The notes under the pieces: model-generated
What the model was told of the DNA's origin: nothing
The model's database searches: none
Seen by the model: only the letters and a program-made list of their open reading frames with translations
Program-made: the position numbers and the translations under genes
In this document: positions 1-6,230 of the stretch, piece by piece
How positions within the stretch are numbered: the first letter of the stretch is position 1
Layout: each line of letters begins with the position of its first letter
Assembly (NCBI GenBank): GCA_031273775.1
Contig: JAISRF010000146.1
Span: 1 to 11,905 of the forward strand
DNA: 11,905 nucleotides
Reading direction: 5' to 3'
DNA from: Oscillospiraceae bacterium
Lineage (GTDB): Bacteria; Bacillota; Clostridia; Oscillospirales; Acutalibacteraceae

Positions 1-2
1 TC

Positions 3-140
3 ATAGACTTGGGCGACGGCATCGAGGGCCTTGTGCACGTATCCGAGCTCAGCTGGACCAAGAAGAACGTGCAGCCATCGAAAATCCTCTCGGTCGGCCA
101 GCAGGTCGAGGTGACCGTCCTGGAAATCGACCGCGACAAA
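3..140 (+). other. S1 RNA-binding repeat fragment, probably from a ribosomal protein S1 gene
   Basis: The translated segment contains GLVHVSELSWTKKNV, VGQQVEVTVLEID and a DRDK end, the signature of the second half of an S1 OB-fold. The SWTKKNV-P-KIL wording recalls repeats of alphaproteobacterial ribosomal protein S1; this is from memory and is not a search result. The segment is visibly richer in G+C and in C-ending codons than the helicase part that follows. In S1 proteins the DRDK would be followed by a RRISLGLKQ-like strand. Here similarity breaks off at that point and RecD2-like sequence begins. Confidence 0.6.
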
Positions 141-1568
141 ATCGTCATCACTGTCAGTCACTTAATCAAAAAGAAGGAACTGATTGCCGAGGAATCGGGA
201 AAACGCGTGTATCTGCCGCCATTTTTCTTTGCGGAACGAGGGTGCGCCCTGCGGATTGCCGCCATTTTGAATGCCGAAAACAAAAACGCGCCCACGTCCT
301 TTGAAGAAGCACTGGATGAATTGCAAAAGCACACGAATATCGCATATGAGGACACGCAAATCGCAGCGATTAGGCAGGCGGTAACGTCAAAATTTTCGGT
401 GATTACCGGCGGTCCCGGCACGGGTAAAACCACCATCACAAAGGCGATTATCGAGCTGTTTACAGGCGCGGAAAAAACCGTGCTTTTGGCCGCTCCCACC
501 GGGCGCGCCGCCAAACGACTAAGCGAAGCCGCCGGGTTGGAGGCCAAAACCATTCACCGGCTACTGGAAAGCAAGCCGCCGGAGGGGTTTGCGCGAAACG
601 CCGACAATCCATTAGAAGGCGATGTTCTGATTTTGGACGAGGCTTCTATGATTGACATTTTGCTGATGTATAACCTGCTGAAAGCGGTTCCAGACACTAT
701 GACGGTTGTCATTTCCGGCGATATTGACCAGCTTCCCGCCGTAGGCGCGGGCAATGTGCTGGGGGATTTGATTGGTTCCGACGTCATTCCCGTAACACGC
801 CTGACCCACATCTTCCGACAGGCGGCGCAGAGCCGGATTATCGTGAACGCTCACCGGATCAACGCAGGGAAAATTCCGGACTTGTCTGCCGCCAAAAACA
901 GCGACTTCTTTTTTATGGAGGCGGACGGCGGCGATGGTCTGACCGAAACAATTGTGGAACTGTGCGCAAAACGCCTGCCGAAATACTACAAGGTTAATCC
1001 TGTGACCGATATTCAAGTCTTGACGCCCATGAAGCGGGGCGAGGCCGGGAGCGAAAATCTCAACCGTCTGTTACAGGCGGCGCTGAATCCGTCCGGCGTT
1101 TGTTTGCGGCGGGGCGCGACCGAATACCGTAAGGGTGATAAAATTATGCAGGTGAAAAATAATTACGAGAAGCAGGCCTTCAACGGCGATATCGGTGTTA
1201 TAGACAAGGTGGATTTGGAGGAAAAATCCCTGACGGTTCTGTTCGATGGGCGGGCGGTAACATACGATGTTTTGGAACTGGACGAACTGATGCTTTCCTA
1301 TGCCGTCACTGTTCACAAAAGTCAGGGCGGAGAATTTCCCATTGTAGTTATGCCGGTCACCTTCAAACACTATAATTTGTTGCAACGCAATCTTTTATAT
1401 ACCGGCGTGACCCGGGCCAAAAAGGTTTTGGTCATGCTGGGAGAAAAACGAGCGGTGGGTTACGCGGTGAACAACGCAATATCCGGCAACAGAAACACCG
1501 ATTTGGCCGAACGTCTGCAAAAGGCCGTGGCAGAGTTGCGCAGTCGATTTTTGTGTTTTCTTGTTTGA
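3..1568 (+). CDS. recD2: RecD2-type DNA helicase, N-terminally truncated and joined to an S1-domain segment; 5' end outside window
   Basis: The frame is open to the left edge; the first possible start inside the window is TTG at 9, but the protein most likely begins upstream. Counting from that TTG, residues 1-44 are the second half of an S1 RNA-binding repeat. From about residue 50 the protein is a RecD2-like superfamily 1B 5'-3' helicase. It has Walker A GGPGTGKTT (134-142), motif Ia APTGRAA, Walker B LDEAS (209-213), GDIDQLPAVGAG (237-248), an LTHIFRQA motif, VHKSQGGEF and the C-terminal LLYTGVTRAKK. RecD2 proteins normally carry some 250-300 residues of OB-fold and helix-hairpin-helix N-terminal domain before the helicase core; that part is missing and the S1 piece sits in its place. 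The last nine residues (RSRFLCFLV) do not look RecD-like and read into sequence that encodes an ABC-like fragment on the other strand. It is probably non-functional as RecD2, or an assembly chimera. Confidence 0.75.
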   Translation: MDLGDGIEGLVHVSELSWTKKNVQPSKILSVGQQVEVTVLEIDRDKIVITVSHLIKKKELIAEESGKRVYLPPFFFAERGCALRIAAILNAENKNAPTSFEEALDELQKHTNIAYEDTQIAAIRQAVTSKFSVITGGPGTGKTTITKAIIELFTGAEKTVLLAAPTGRAAKRLSEAAGLEAKTIHRLLESKPPEGFARNADNPLEGDVLILDEASMIDILLMYNLLKAVPDTMTVVISGDIDQLPAVGAGNVLGDLIGSDVIPVTRLTHIFRQAAQSRIIVNAHRINAGKIPDLSAAKNSDFFFMEADGGDGLTETIVELCAKRLPKYYKVNPVTDIQVLTPMKRGEAGSENLNRLLQAALNPSGVCLRRGATEYRKGDKIMQVKNNYEKQAFNGDIGVIDKVDLEEKSLTVLFDGRAVTYDVLELDELMLSYAVTVHKSQGGEFPIVVMPVTFKHYNLLQRNLLYTGVTRAKKVLVMLGEKRAVGYAVNNAISGNRNTDLAERLQKAVAELRSRFLCFLV

Positions 1569-1652
1569 AATCACCGTGCCTATCCTACCATAATCCAAAT
1601 CTATAATTTCGTCCGCTATACTGTCGAAGCAGTCCTCGTGGGTTGCTATTAT
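1563..1652 (-). pseudogene. Remnant resembling the C-terminal end of an ABC-transporter ATPase
   Basis: Read on the minus strand from 1652 downward, the frame gives IIATHEDCFDSIADEI followed by IDLDYGRIG. This looks like the H-loop region and C-terminal strand of an ABC ATPase (the usual pattern is I-ATHD, then IAD-II-L--G-I). No Walker A, signature or Walker B motif precedes it. A TAA at 1653-1655 closes the frame immediately upstream, so at most a scrap remains. It runs into the 3' end of the helicase ORF on the opposite strand, which suggests that a deletion or rearrangement brought the two together. The match is short and by eye only. Confidence 0.35.
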
Positions 1653-1802
1653 TTATGATACAGAAACAAGAATTATGATCACCGTGACGGGAAATAGAAA
1701 GAAGAATAAATACAGAAAAAGGAATTGAATATTTGACTCTATATTATCGTAATCCATTAACACTTTGTCTGTGTTGAAGATCTTTTTGTAAAAAGTCTTC
1801 AT
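1653..1802 (-). CDS. Small hypothetical ORF with one membrane segment (49 aa), possibly a gene remnant
   Basis: An ATG at 1802 (minus strand) opens 49 codons ending in TAA at 1653-1655. The N-terminal 26 residues are polar and charged (beginning MKTFYKKIFN), followed by a very hydrophobic stretch of about 23 residues to the end, consistent with a single C-terminal membrane helix. An AAGGGTGG sequence lies upstream but about 15 nt from the ATG, so translation is doubtful. The reading frame continues, after the stop, directly into the ABC-ATPase-like scrap. The pair could therefore be two leftovers of a degraded membrane protein/ABC ATPase locus. No family is recognised. Confidence 0.25.
   Translation of the reverse strand: MKTFYKKIFNTDKVLMDYDNIESNIQFLFLYLFFFLFPVTVIIILVSVS
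1776..1800. repeat. AT-rich inverted repeat / hairpin
   Basis: GAAGATCTTTT and AAAAGTCTTC pair over 10 bp with a single bulged T and a TGTA loop. It lies in the AT-rich gap between the helicase ORF and the SPFH gene. A mixed T-rich stretch follows on the plus strand (ATGTTTTGCTTTG), which is not a clean U-tract, so a terminator role is only possible. Confidence 0.4.
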
Positions 1803-1893
1803 GTTTTGCTTTGTGATCCACCCTTACAAATTTTATTTTGCTGCGACAATTCATTTTACAACTTGCCATGAATTTTATTCACATAAATTTTCC

Positions 1894-1922
1894 TTTTCAA
1901 ACCGCGCAACCTGTGGTATAAT
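1894..1922 (+). promoter_or_regulatory. Sigma-A-type extended -10 promoter of the SPFH gene
   Basis: A -35-like TTTTCA (1894-1899) is separated by exactly 17 bp from a perfect -10 TATAAT (1917-1922). A TG (1914-1915) one base upstream of the -10 makes it an extended -10 promoter. Transcription would start near 1929, giving a leader of about 34 nt before the ATG at 1963. This supports placing the start at 1963, because the upstream in-frame codons would be untranscribed. Confidence 0.7.
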
Positions 1923-1962
1923 CGTTACACAACAATATAAAACGCGAAGGGGAGTGTGTTCA

Positions 1963-3234
1963 ATGGGAATTATTAAGGCGGTTCTCGGCGCGGTGGGCGG
2001 CGGTCTTGCTGACCAGTGGCTTGAGGTAATTGAGGCCGGACCCATGGGCGATACCACCATCATGACCCGTGGCGTGCCGGTGCGCCGGGACAGCAAGCGC
2101 AGCAGCAACACGAAGGGTAGCGCGGACGCCATCTCCAACGGCTCCGTCATTCAGGTGTACCCCAACCAGTTTATGCTGCTCACCGACGGCGGCAAAATTG
2201 TGGATTATTCCGCCGAGCCGGGAACCTACAAGGTAGACAACAGCTCCATGCCCAGCCTGTTTAACGGCGAGTTCGGCAAGGCGCTGGAGGAAACCTTTTC
2301 CCGCGTGAAATTTGGCGGCGTACCCTCCGCCAGCCAGCGTGCGTATTTTATCAACCTCAAAGAAATCAAGGGCATTAAATTCGGCACACCAAACCCCGTG
2401 AATTACTTTGACAATTTTTATAACGCGGAGCTTTACCTGCGGTCTTTCGGCAGTTATTCCATCAAGGTTGCCGACCCTCTTAAATTTTTCACCGAGGTTT
2501 TGTCTTACTCCTCCGGCACTGTAGATATCAACTCCATCAATGAGCAATACCAAAACGAGTTTCTGTCTGCCCTTTCCGCCGCGCTGAACCAAATGTCCGC
2601 GGACGGAATCCGCGTTTCCTATGTCGCGTCCAAGAGCATGGAACTTTCCAAATATATGGCAAGTATCCTTGACGATGACTGGAATGAACAGCGCGGAATG
2701 CTGATTCAGAGTGTGGGTATCGCCAGCATTTCTTACGATGAAGAGTCCAAAAAGCTGATTTCAATCCGATCCGAGGGCGCAATGCTCGGCGACGCGAATA
2801 TCCGCGAGGGTTATGTTCAGGGCGCGGTCGCCCGTGGGATTGAGTCGGCGGGCTCCAACAGCGCCGGTGCCGGCGCTGCCTTCATGGGTGTGGGAATGGG
2901 GATGAACGCGGCCGGCGGCTTTATGCAGGCGGCTTCGAACTCCAACAACCGGCAAATGGCGAACCAACAGGCGAATCAGGTAGCGGCGGTTTCCGCAAAC
3001 GGCTGGCGGTGTTCCTGCGGCGCGGCCGGCAATACGGGCAATTTTTGTGCCGAATGCGGCAAACCCAACCCCGAAGCGGGCGCGTGGATCTGCCAATGCG
3101 GAGCGAAAAACAACGGCAAATTCTGCGCCCAGTGCGGCGCGGCTAAGCCCGACGCCAAATGCAAAAACTGCGGCTGGAGGGCTGACCCCGGTAACCTCCC
3201 GAAGTTCTGTCCTGAATGTGGAAGCAATTGGTAA
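1963..3234 (+). CDS. SPFH-domain protein with three C-terminal zinc ribbons (YdjI / 'virion core protein'-like)
   Basis: This is a 423-residue protein. The frame extends upstream to 1801, but the start is set at ATG 1963, which has an AAGGGGAG ribosome-binding site 8-9 nt upstream and follows a promoter located inside the longer frame. The N-terminus (MGIIKAVLGAVGGGLADQWLE) and the following 230 or so residues match the SPFH-like YdjI group of Firmicutes, often labelled virion core protein. A Gly/Ala/Asn/Gln-rich linker (about residues 290-345) leads to three zinc-ribbon units. The first two are CxCG...CxxCG (CSCG/CAECG and CQCG/CAQCG); the third is CxxCG...CxxCG (CKNCG/CPECG). No signal peptide or clear membrane helix is visible. 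In B. subtilis the relative lies with phage-shock/membrane-stress genes (pspA/ydjF region), so a scaffold role at the membrane is plausible here. It appears monocistronic, with its own promoter and a 70 bp gap to queT. Confidence 0.8.
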   Translation: MGIIKAVLGAVGGGLADQWLEVIEAGPMGDTTIMTRGVPVRRDSKRSSNTKGSADAISNGSVIQVYPNQFMLLTDGGKIVDYSAEPGTYKVDNSSMPSLFNGEFGKALEETFSRVKFGGVPSASQRAYFINLKEIKGIKFGTPNPVNYFDNFYNAELYLRSFGSYSIKVADPLKFFTEVLSYSSGTVDINSINEQYQNEFLSALSAALNQMSADGIRVSYVASKSMELSKYMASILDDDWNEQRGMLIQSVGIASISYDEESKKLISIRSEGAMLGDANIREGYVQGAVARGIESAGSNSAGAGAAFMGVGMGMNAAGGFMQAASNSNNRQMANQQANQVAAVSANGWRCSCGAAGNTGNFCAECGKPNPEAGAWICQCGAKNNGKFCAQCGAAKPDAKCKNCGWRADPGNLPKFCPECGSNW

Positions 3235-3246
3235 ATAAATATCGCC

Positions 3247-3290
3247 GGTCAGTTCGCAAAATCCTGACCTAAAACAAATACTACGATTGG
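3247..3290 (+). promoter_or_regulatory. Probable preQ1-I riboswitch upstream of queT
   Basis: A perfect 6-bp stem GGTCAG (3247-3252)/CTGACC (3264-3269) encloses an 11-nt loop TTCGCAAAATC. An A-rich single-stranded tail (TAAAACAAATACTA) follows. This is the layout of the small preQ1-I aptamer: short P1, a loop containing UCGCA with a ligand-binding C near its 3' side, and an A-rich tail that folds back into the P1 groove. The tail's CGA (3284-3286) can pair with loop UCG (3254-3256) as the second, pseudoknot stem. The gene downstream is a QueT transporter, a known preQ1-riboswitch target. No terminator hairpin precedes the ATG, and only a weak GGTG lies nearby, so control of translation initiation is more likely than attenuation. 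Confidence 0.7.
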
Positions 3291-3304
3291 TGTGAAACTT
3301 ACAA

Positions 3305-3805
3305 ATGAATAAGACTACGGTGCGCTCCCTGACGATGGGTGCGGTGATTGCCGCGTTGTACACCGCGTTTACTTTCGCGTTTTCCTTTATGTCCTTTGGC
3401 GCGATTCAATTCCGCGTTGCCGAGGCTCTGTGCGTGTTGCCTGTGTTTTTCCCCCCGGCGGTGCCCGGGCTCGCAGTGGGTTGCCTGATTTCCAATGTAA
3501 TCGGCGTTTCCATGGGCTTGTCCTTCCCAGCGGATATTGTCGTTGGTACCCTTGCCACCCTGTTCGCCGCCTTATTGACTCGCAAAACCCGCGGCGTCAT
3601 CGTAAAAGGGCTGCCGCTTCTTTCACTTTCTTTTCCGGTCATTTTTAACGCGATTTTTGTCGGTGCGGAACTAACCTATTTTCTTGGGGATCCGTTTTAT
3701 ATGAACGTTCTGTGGGTGGGATTAGGCGAGCTGGCGGTCTGTTACGGTCTCGGTATCCCCCTCGCGATAGCAACAAACAAAATAAGCGCGAAATTTTTTC
3801 AGTGA
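3305..3805 (+). CDS. queT: QueT-family queuosine-precursor (preQ1/preQ0) transporter
   Basis: This 166-residue, strongly hydrophobic protein opens with MNKTTVRSLTMGAVIAALYTA, followed by FGAIQFRVAEALCVLPVFFP and G-LISN-IG, the pattern of the QueT integral membrane S-component family. About five to six membrane helices are apparent. QueT is thought to bind a queuosine precursor in the membrane, probably as the substrate-specific part of an ECF-type importer that shares energising subunits encoded elsewhere; no ECF ATPase or T-component gene is present nearby. Length is normal for the family. The start at ATG 3305 has a weak Shine-Dalgarno sequence, which fits a riboswitch-controlled start. A probable preQ1-I aptamer directly upstream links expression to the ligand. 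Confidence 0.88.
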   Translation: MNKTTVRSLTMGAVIAALYTAFTFAFSFMSFGAIQFRVAEALCVLPVFFPPAVPGLAVGCLISNVIGVSMGLSFPADIVVGTLATLFAALLTRKTRGVIVKGLPLLSLSFPVIFNAIFVGAELTYFLGDPFYMNVLWVGLGELAVCYGLGIPLAIATNKISAKFFQ

Positions 3806-3825
3806 CCGTACGCAAAACGTAATCC

Positions 3826-3869
3826 CGCAAACCTCTATATGTACGCCGGAGAGGGTTTGCGCCCTCTCC
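3826..3869 (+). repeat. Two overlapping, mutually exclusive inverted repeats in the queT-prfB spacer
   Basis: CGCAAACC (3826-3833) is perfectly complementary to GGTTTGCG (3854-3861); past a single bulged G (3853), TCT/AGA adds three more pairs. GGAGAGGG (3848-3855) is perfectly complementary to CCCTCTCC (3862-3869). The repeats share 3854-3855, and the second hairpin's 6-nt loop lies wholly within the first repeat's 3' arm. They are therefore either alternative hairpins or a pseudoknot. No U-tract follows on the plus strand (GAAAAATAT follows instead), and none on the minus strand, so this is not a standard intrinsic terminator. The rest of the 217-bp spacer (3870-4022) is AT-rich with no gene seen; a weak promoter-like TTAACA-N18-GATTAT begins at 3906. 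Confidence 0.55.
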
Positions 3870-4022
3870 TCACAGGGGAAAAATATACACGCGTTAGCAT
3901 GTTTTTTAACATATATTAACCCTGCCAGTGATTATTCTATGCCGAAACGCAGAAAATAAACATACCGGATGTTGGGATTTGATTTACCAAAATTTTTCTA
4001 TGAAAAGAGCGGTTAACACAAT

Positions 4023-5132
4023 ATGCTGGAATTTGAACAGGAACGTCTGCGGCTTTTGGAGTACGAGCCTGAATTGTTTGATTTAGGCGACGCGCTCGGG
4101 CTGGACGGGCTTCGGAAAGAGGCCGCCGCCTTGGAGGAGCAAAGCGCGAACCCAAACTTCTGGGAGGACATGGAAAATTCGCAAAAAATCCTCCGCCAAA
4201 TACGGCAAATCAAGAACCGGCTGGAAGCCTACGATGCCCTAAAACAGGAATATGACGACACGCAAACGCTGATTGCCCTTGCCGACGAGGAAAGCGATCT
4301 TTCTTTGTTGGAAGAGGTGAAAACCGGTGTTGATAAAGTGATTGCGGAAATTGGAACCATGCGGCTGTCCACGCTGCTTTCCGGTGAATATGACGCCAAA
4401 AACGCCATTTTAACCTTTCACGCGGGGGCGGGCGGCACTGAAGCGATGGACTGGGTGGAAATGCTTTTCCGCATGTATAATCACTGGAGCGAACGTCACG
4501 GATTCAAGGTGAAAACGCTGGATTATCTGGACGGCGAGGAAGCGGGATTAAAAAGCGTGACCATTCTGGTGGAAGGGCTTAACGCTTACGGCTACCTGAA
4601 AAGCGAAACCGGTGTTCACCGCCTGGTACGCGTGTCCCCGTTTGATTCCTCCGGCAGGCGTCACACGTCCTTCGCGTCGCTTGAAGTGATGCCGGAAATC
4701 GACGACGAAATCAAAATCGACATCCGTGACGAGGATTTGAAGGTGGACACCTATCGTTCCGGAGGCGCGGGCGGACAGCACGTGAATAAAACCGAATCGG
4801 CCGTGCGTATCACCCACCTGCCCACCGGGATTGTCGTCGCCTGCCAGAATGAGCGCAGTCAGCACCAAAACCGCGAGGTTTGCTTGAAAATGCTCAAGTC
4901 CAAGCTGGTGGAAATCAAGGAACGCGAGCACCTCGACCGCATTGAGGACATCAAGGGCGACCAGAAGGAAATCGGCTGGGGTTCGCAGATTCGTTCCTAT
5001 GTTTTCATGCCGTATACGCTGGCCAAAGACCACCGCACCAACTTTGAAATGGGCAACATCAACGCCGTAATGGACGGCGATTTGGACGGATTTATCAACG
5101 CGTATTTGAAAATGGAAAGCAGAGCGCCCTAA
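4023..5132 (+). CDS. prfB: Peptide chain release factor 2 (RF2), encoded without a programmed frameshift
   Basis: This 369-residue class I release factor terminates translation at UGA and UAA. The stop-codon recognition tripeptide SPF is at 205-207, within HRLVRVSPFDSSGRRHTSF, and the peptidyl-tRNA hydrolysis motif GGQ is at 250-252, within YRSGGAGGQHVNKTESAVR. Both sit at the same numbers as in E. coli RF2, so the protein is full length. Most bacterial prfB genes carry an in-frame UGA near codon 25 read by +1 frameshifting (CTT TGA C). Here that region reads GDALGLDGL continuously, with no stop. A TAA lies in frame at 4014-4016, so the N-terminus cannot extend upstream. The ATG at 4023 has no good Shine-Dalgarno; AAGAG about 15 nt upstream is the best candidate. 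secA, a frequent upstream neighbour, is absent. A three-gene ABC importer starts 45 bp downstream. Confidence 0.95.
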   Translation: MLEFEQERLRLLEYEPELFDLGDALGLDGLRKEAAALEEQSANPNFWEDMENSQKILRQIRQIKNRLEAYDALKQEYDDTQTLIALADEESDLSLLEEVKTGVDKVIAEIGTMRLSTLLSGEYDAKNAILTFHAGAGGTEAMDWVEMLFRMYNHWSERHGFKVKTLDYLDGEEAGLKSVTILVEGLNAYGYLKSETGVHRLVRVSPFDSSGRRHTSFASLEVMPEIDDEIKIDIRDEDLKVDTYRSGGAGGQHVNKTESAVRITHLPTGIVVACQNERSQHQNREVCLKMLKSKLVEIKEREHLDRIEDIKGDQKEIGWGSQIRSYVFMPYTLAKDHRTNFEMGNINAVMDGDLDGFINAYLKMESRAP

Positions 5133-5164
5133 AGGCGTCCGTCCGATTGTGAATAAAAGGTTTT

Positions 5165-5171
5165 AAAGGAG
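5165..5171 (+). promoter_or_regulatory. Strong ribosome-binding site of the ABC-importer binding protein
   Basis: AAAGGAG lies 6 nt before the ATG at 5178, matching the ideal spacing. It contrasts with the weak site of prfB upstream and suggests that the extracytoplasmic binding protein is made in excess, as is usual in ABC importers. Confidence 0.75.
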
Positions 5172-5177
5172 TACAAC

Positions 5178-6230
5178 ATGAAAAAAATAACCACAATTGT
5201 CCTCGCGCTTACCCTCGCGTTGGTTGTCGTTGCGTCGGCGGCCTGCAAGCCGGACAACCCCACGCTGGACATTTCACAAACCGAATCCCAAAGCTCCGCC
5301 GCGTCTTCAGGGGAGAGGTACACAGTAAAGGCGGCGGCTTTGCGCGGCCCCACCGGCGTTTCCATGCTGAAGCTGATGGAAGACAGCGAAAAAGGCGCGA
5401 CCGCCAATCCATACGAATTCAGCATCTACTCCGACCCCACCGATGTTTCCGCGAAAATCATCAACGGCGAATTTGACGTGGCCGCTCTGCCCACCAATTT
5501 GGCAGCGGTGCTGTACCAAAAGACCAATAAAAAGATTAAAATCGTCGCGCTGGACACGCTGGGTGTGCTTTACCTGCTGGAAAACGGCGAAGCCGTAAAA
5601 TCTGTCGCCGATTTGAAAGGCAAAACCGTCACCATGGCGGTGGCTGGGCAGGGTGCCACCCCGGAATTCGCCCTGAAATATATTCTTGGGCAAAACGGGC
5701 TTGACCCCGAAAAAGACGTTACCATAGAATATCGGGGCGAGCATTCGGACGTGGCGGCGCTGGCGGTCTCCGGCGAGGTAAAAATCTGCCTGCTCCCGGA
5801 GCCAAACGTTACCCCGGTGCTTTCCGGAAACGCTTCCGCCCGCGTGGCGCTGGACATTACGAAAGAGTGGAAATCCGCCGCCGAAAAGACGGGCAGCCCG
5901 CAAGGCGAGTTGGCCATGAGCTGCATTGTGGCGACCCAAGACTTTATTTCGGCTCACAACACCGAGTTCGACGCGTTTATGGCCGAATATAAGGCGTCCT
6001 GCGAATATGTAACTTCCAACCCGGACGATACGGCGGCACTAGCCGAAAAGTTTACCGTCATCCCCAAGGCGGCGGTTGCAAAAAAAGCCATTCCCAACTG
6101 TAATATCGTTTATATCGACGGCGCGGATATGCAAGCCCGCGCGGCGGGTTATCTGGAAGTGCTGTACGGATTTGCGCCCGCCTCCGTCGGCGGAGAATTG
6201 CCGGATGAACAATTCTATTATAAAAAATAA
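5178..6230 (+). CDS. ABC-importer substrate-binding lipoprotein, nitrate/sulfonate/taurine (TauA/SsuA/NMT1) class
   Basis: This 350-residue protein has a signal peptide (MKKITTIVLA, then a hydrophobic core) ending in ASAAC with Cys23 as the likely lipid-anchored residue; Ser at -3 is a slightly poor lipobox. A Ser/Gln-rich spacer follows. The mature part has the type-II binding-protein pattern of the NMT1/SsuA class: VKAAALRGPTG, then II-GEFDVAALPTNLAAVLY, then VADLKGKTV-MAVAGQG-TPEFALKYIL-QNGLDPEKDV. It would capture a small solute outside the membrane for the permease and ATPase that follow. Its end overlaps the permease start by 26 bp, so the genes are translationally coupled. The CCCFC motif of HMP-binding ThiY is absent. 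The ligand cannot be told from sequence: sulfonates, nitrate-like anions, pyrimidines and others all fall in this class. Confidence 0.85.
   Translation: MKKITTIVLALTLALVVVASAACKPDNPTLDISQTESQSSAASSGERYTVKAAALRGPTGVSMLKLMEDSEKGATANPYEFSIYSDPTDVSAKIINGEFDVAALPTNLAAVLYQKTNKKIKIVALDTLGVLYLLENGEAVKSVADLKGKTVTMAVAGQGATPEFALKYILGQNGLDPEKDVTIEYRGEHSDVAALAVSGEVKICLLPEPNVTPVLSGNASARVALDITKEWKSAAEKTGSPQGELAMSCIVATQDFISAHNTEFDAFMAEYKASCEYVTSNPDDTAALAEKFTVIPKAAVAKKAIPNCNIVYIDGADMQARAAGYLEVLYGFAPASVGGELPDEQFYYKK

Noticed and set aside
1801..1962. N-terminal 54-residue extension of the SPFH protein
   Set aside because: The extended -10 promoter (1894-1922) lies inside it, there is no ribosome-binding site at 1801, and the ATG at 1963 has an excellent one and gives the family N-terminus.
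3848..3869. GC-rich hairpin as an intrinsic terminator of queT
   Set aside because: No U-tract follows on either strand; TCACAGGGGAAAAA follows on the plus strand.
4000..4086. Overlapping 28-codon ORF (MKRAVNTI...) as an RF2 frameshift leader
   Set aside because: It ends in TAG, not TGA, would need a -1 shift, lacks a ribosome-binding site, and RF2 is already complete from 4023.
4548..5033. Minus-strand ORF of 161 codons opposite prfB
   Set aside because: Antisense shadow of a highly conserved gene, with no domain signal.
6076..6204. 43-residue N-terminal extension of the permease
   Set aside because: This part is a shifted-frame reading of the binding-protein gene; ATG 6205 has a well-spaced GGAG and gives a normal permease N-terminus.
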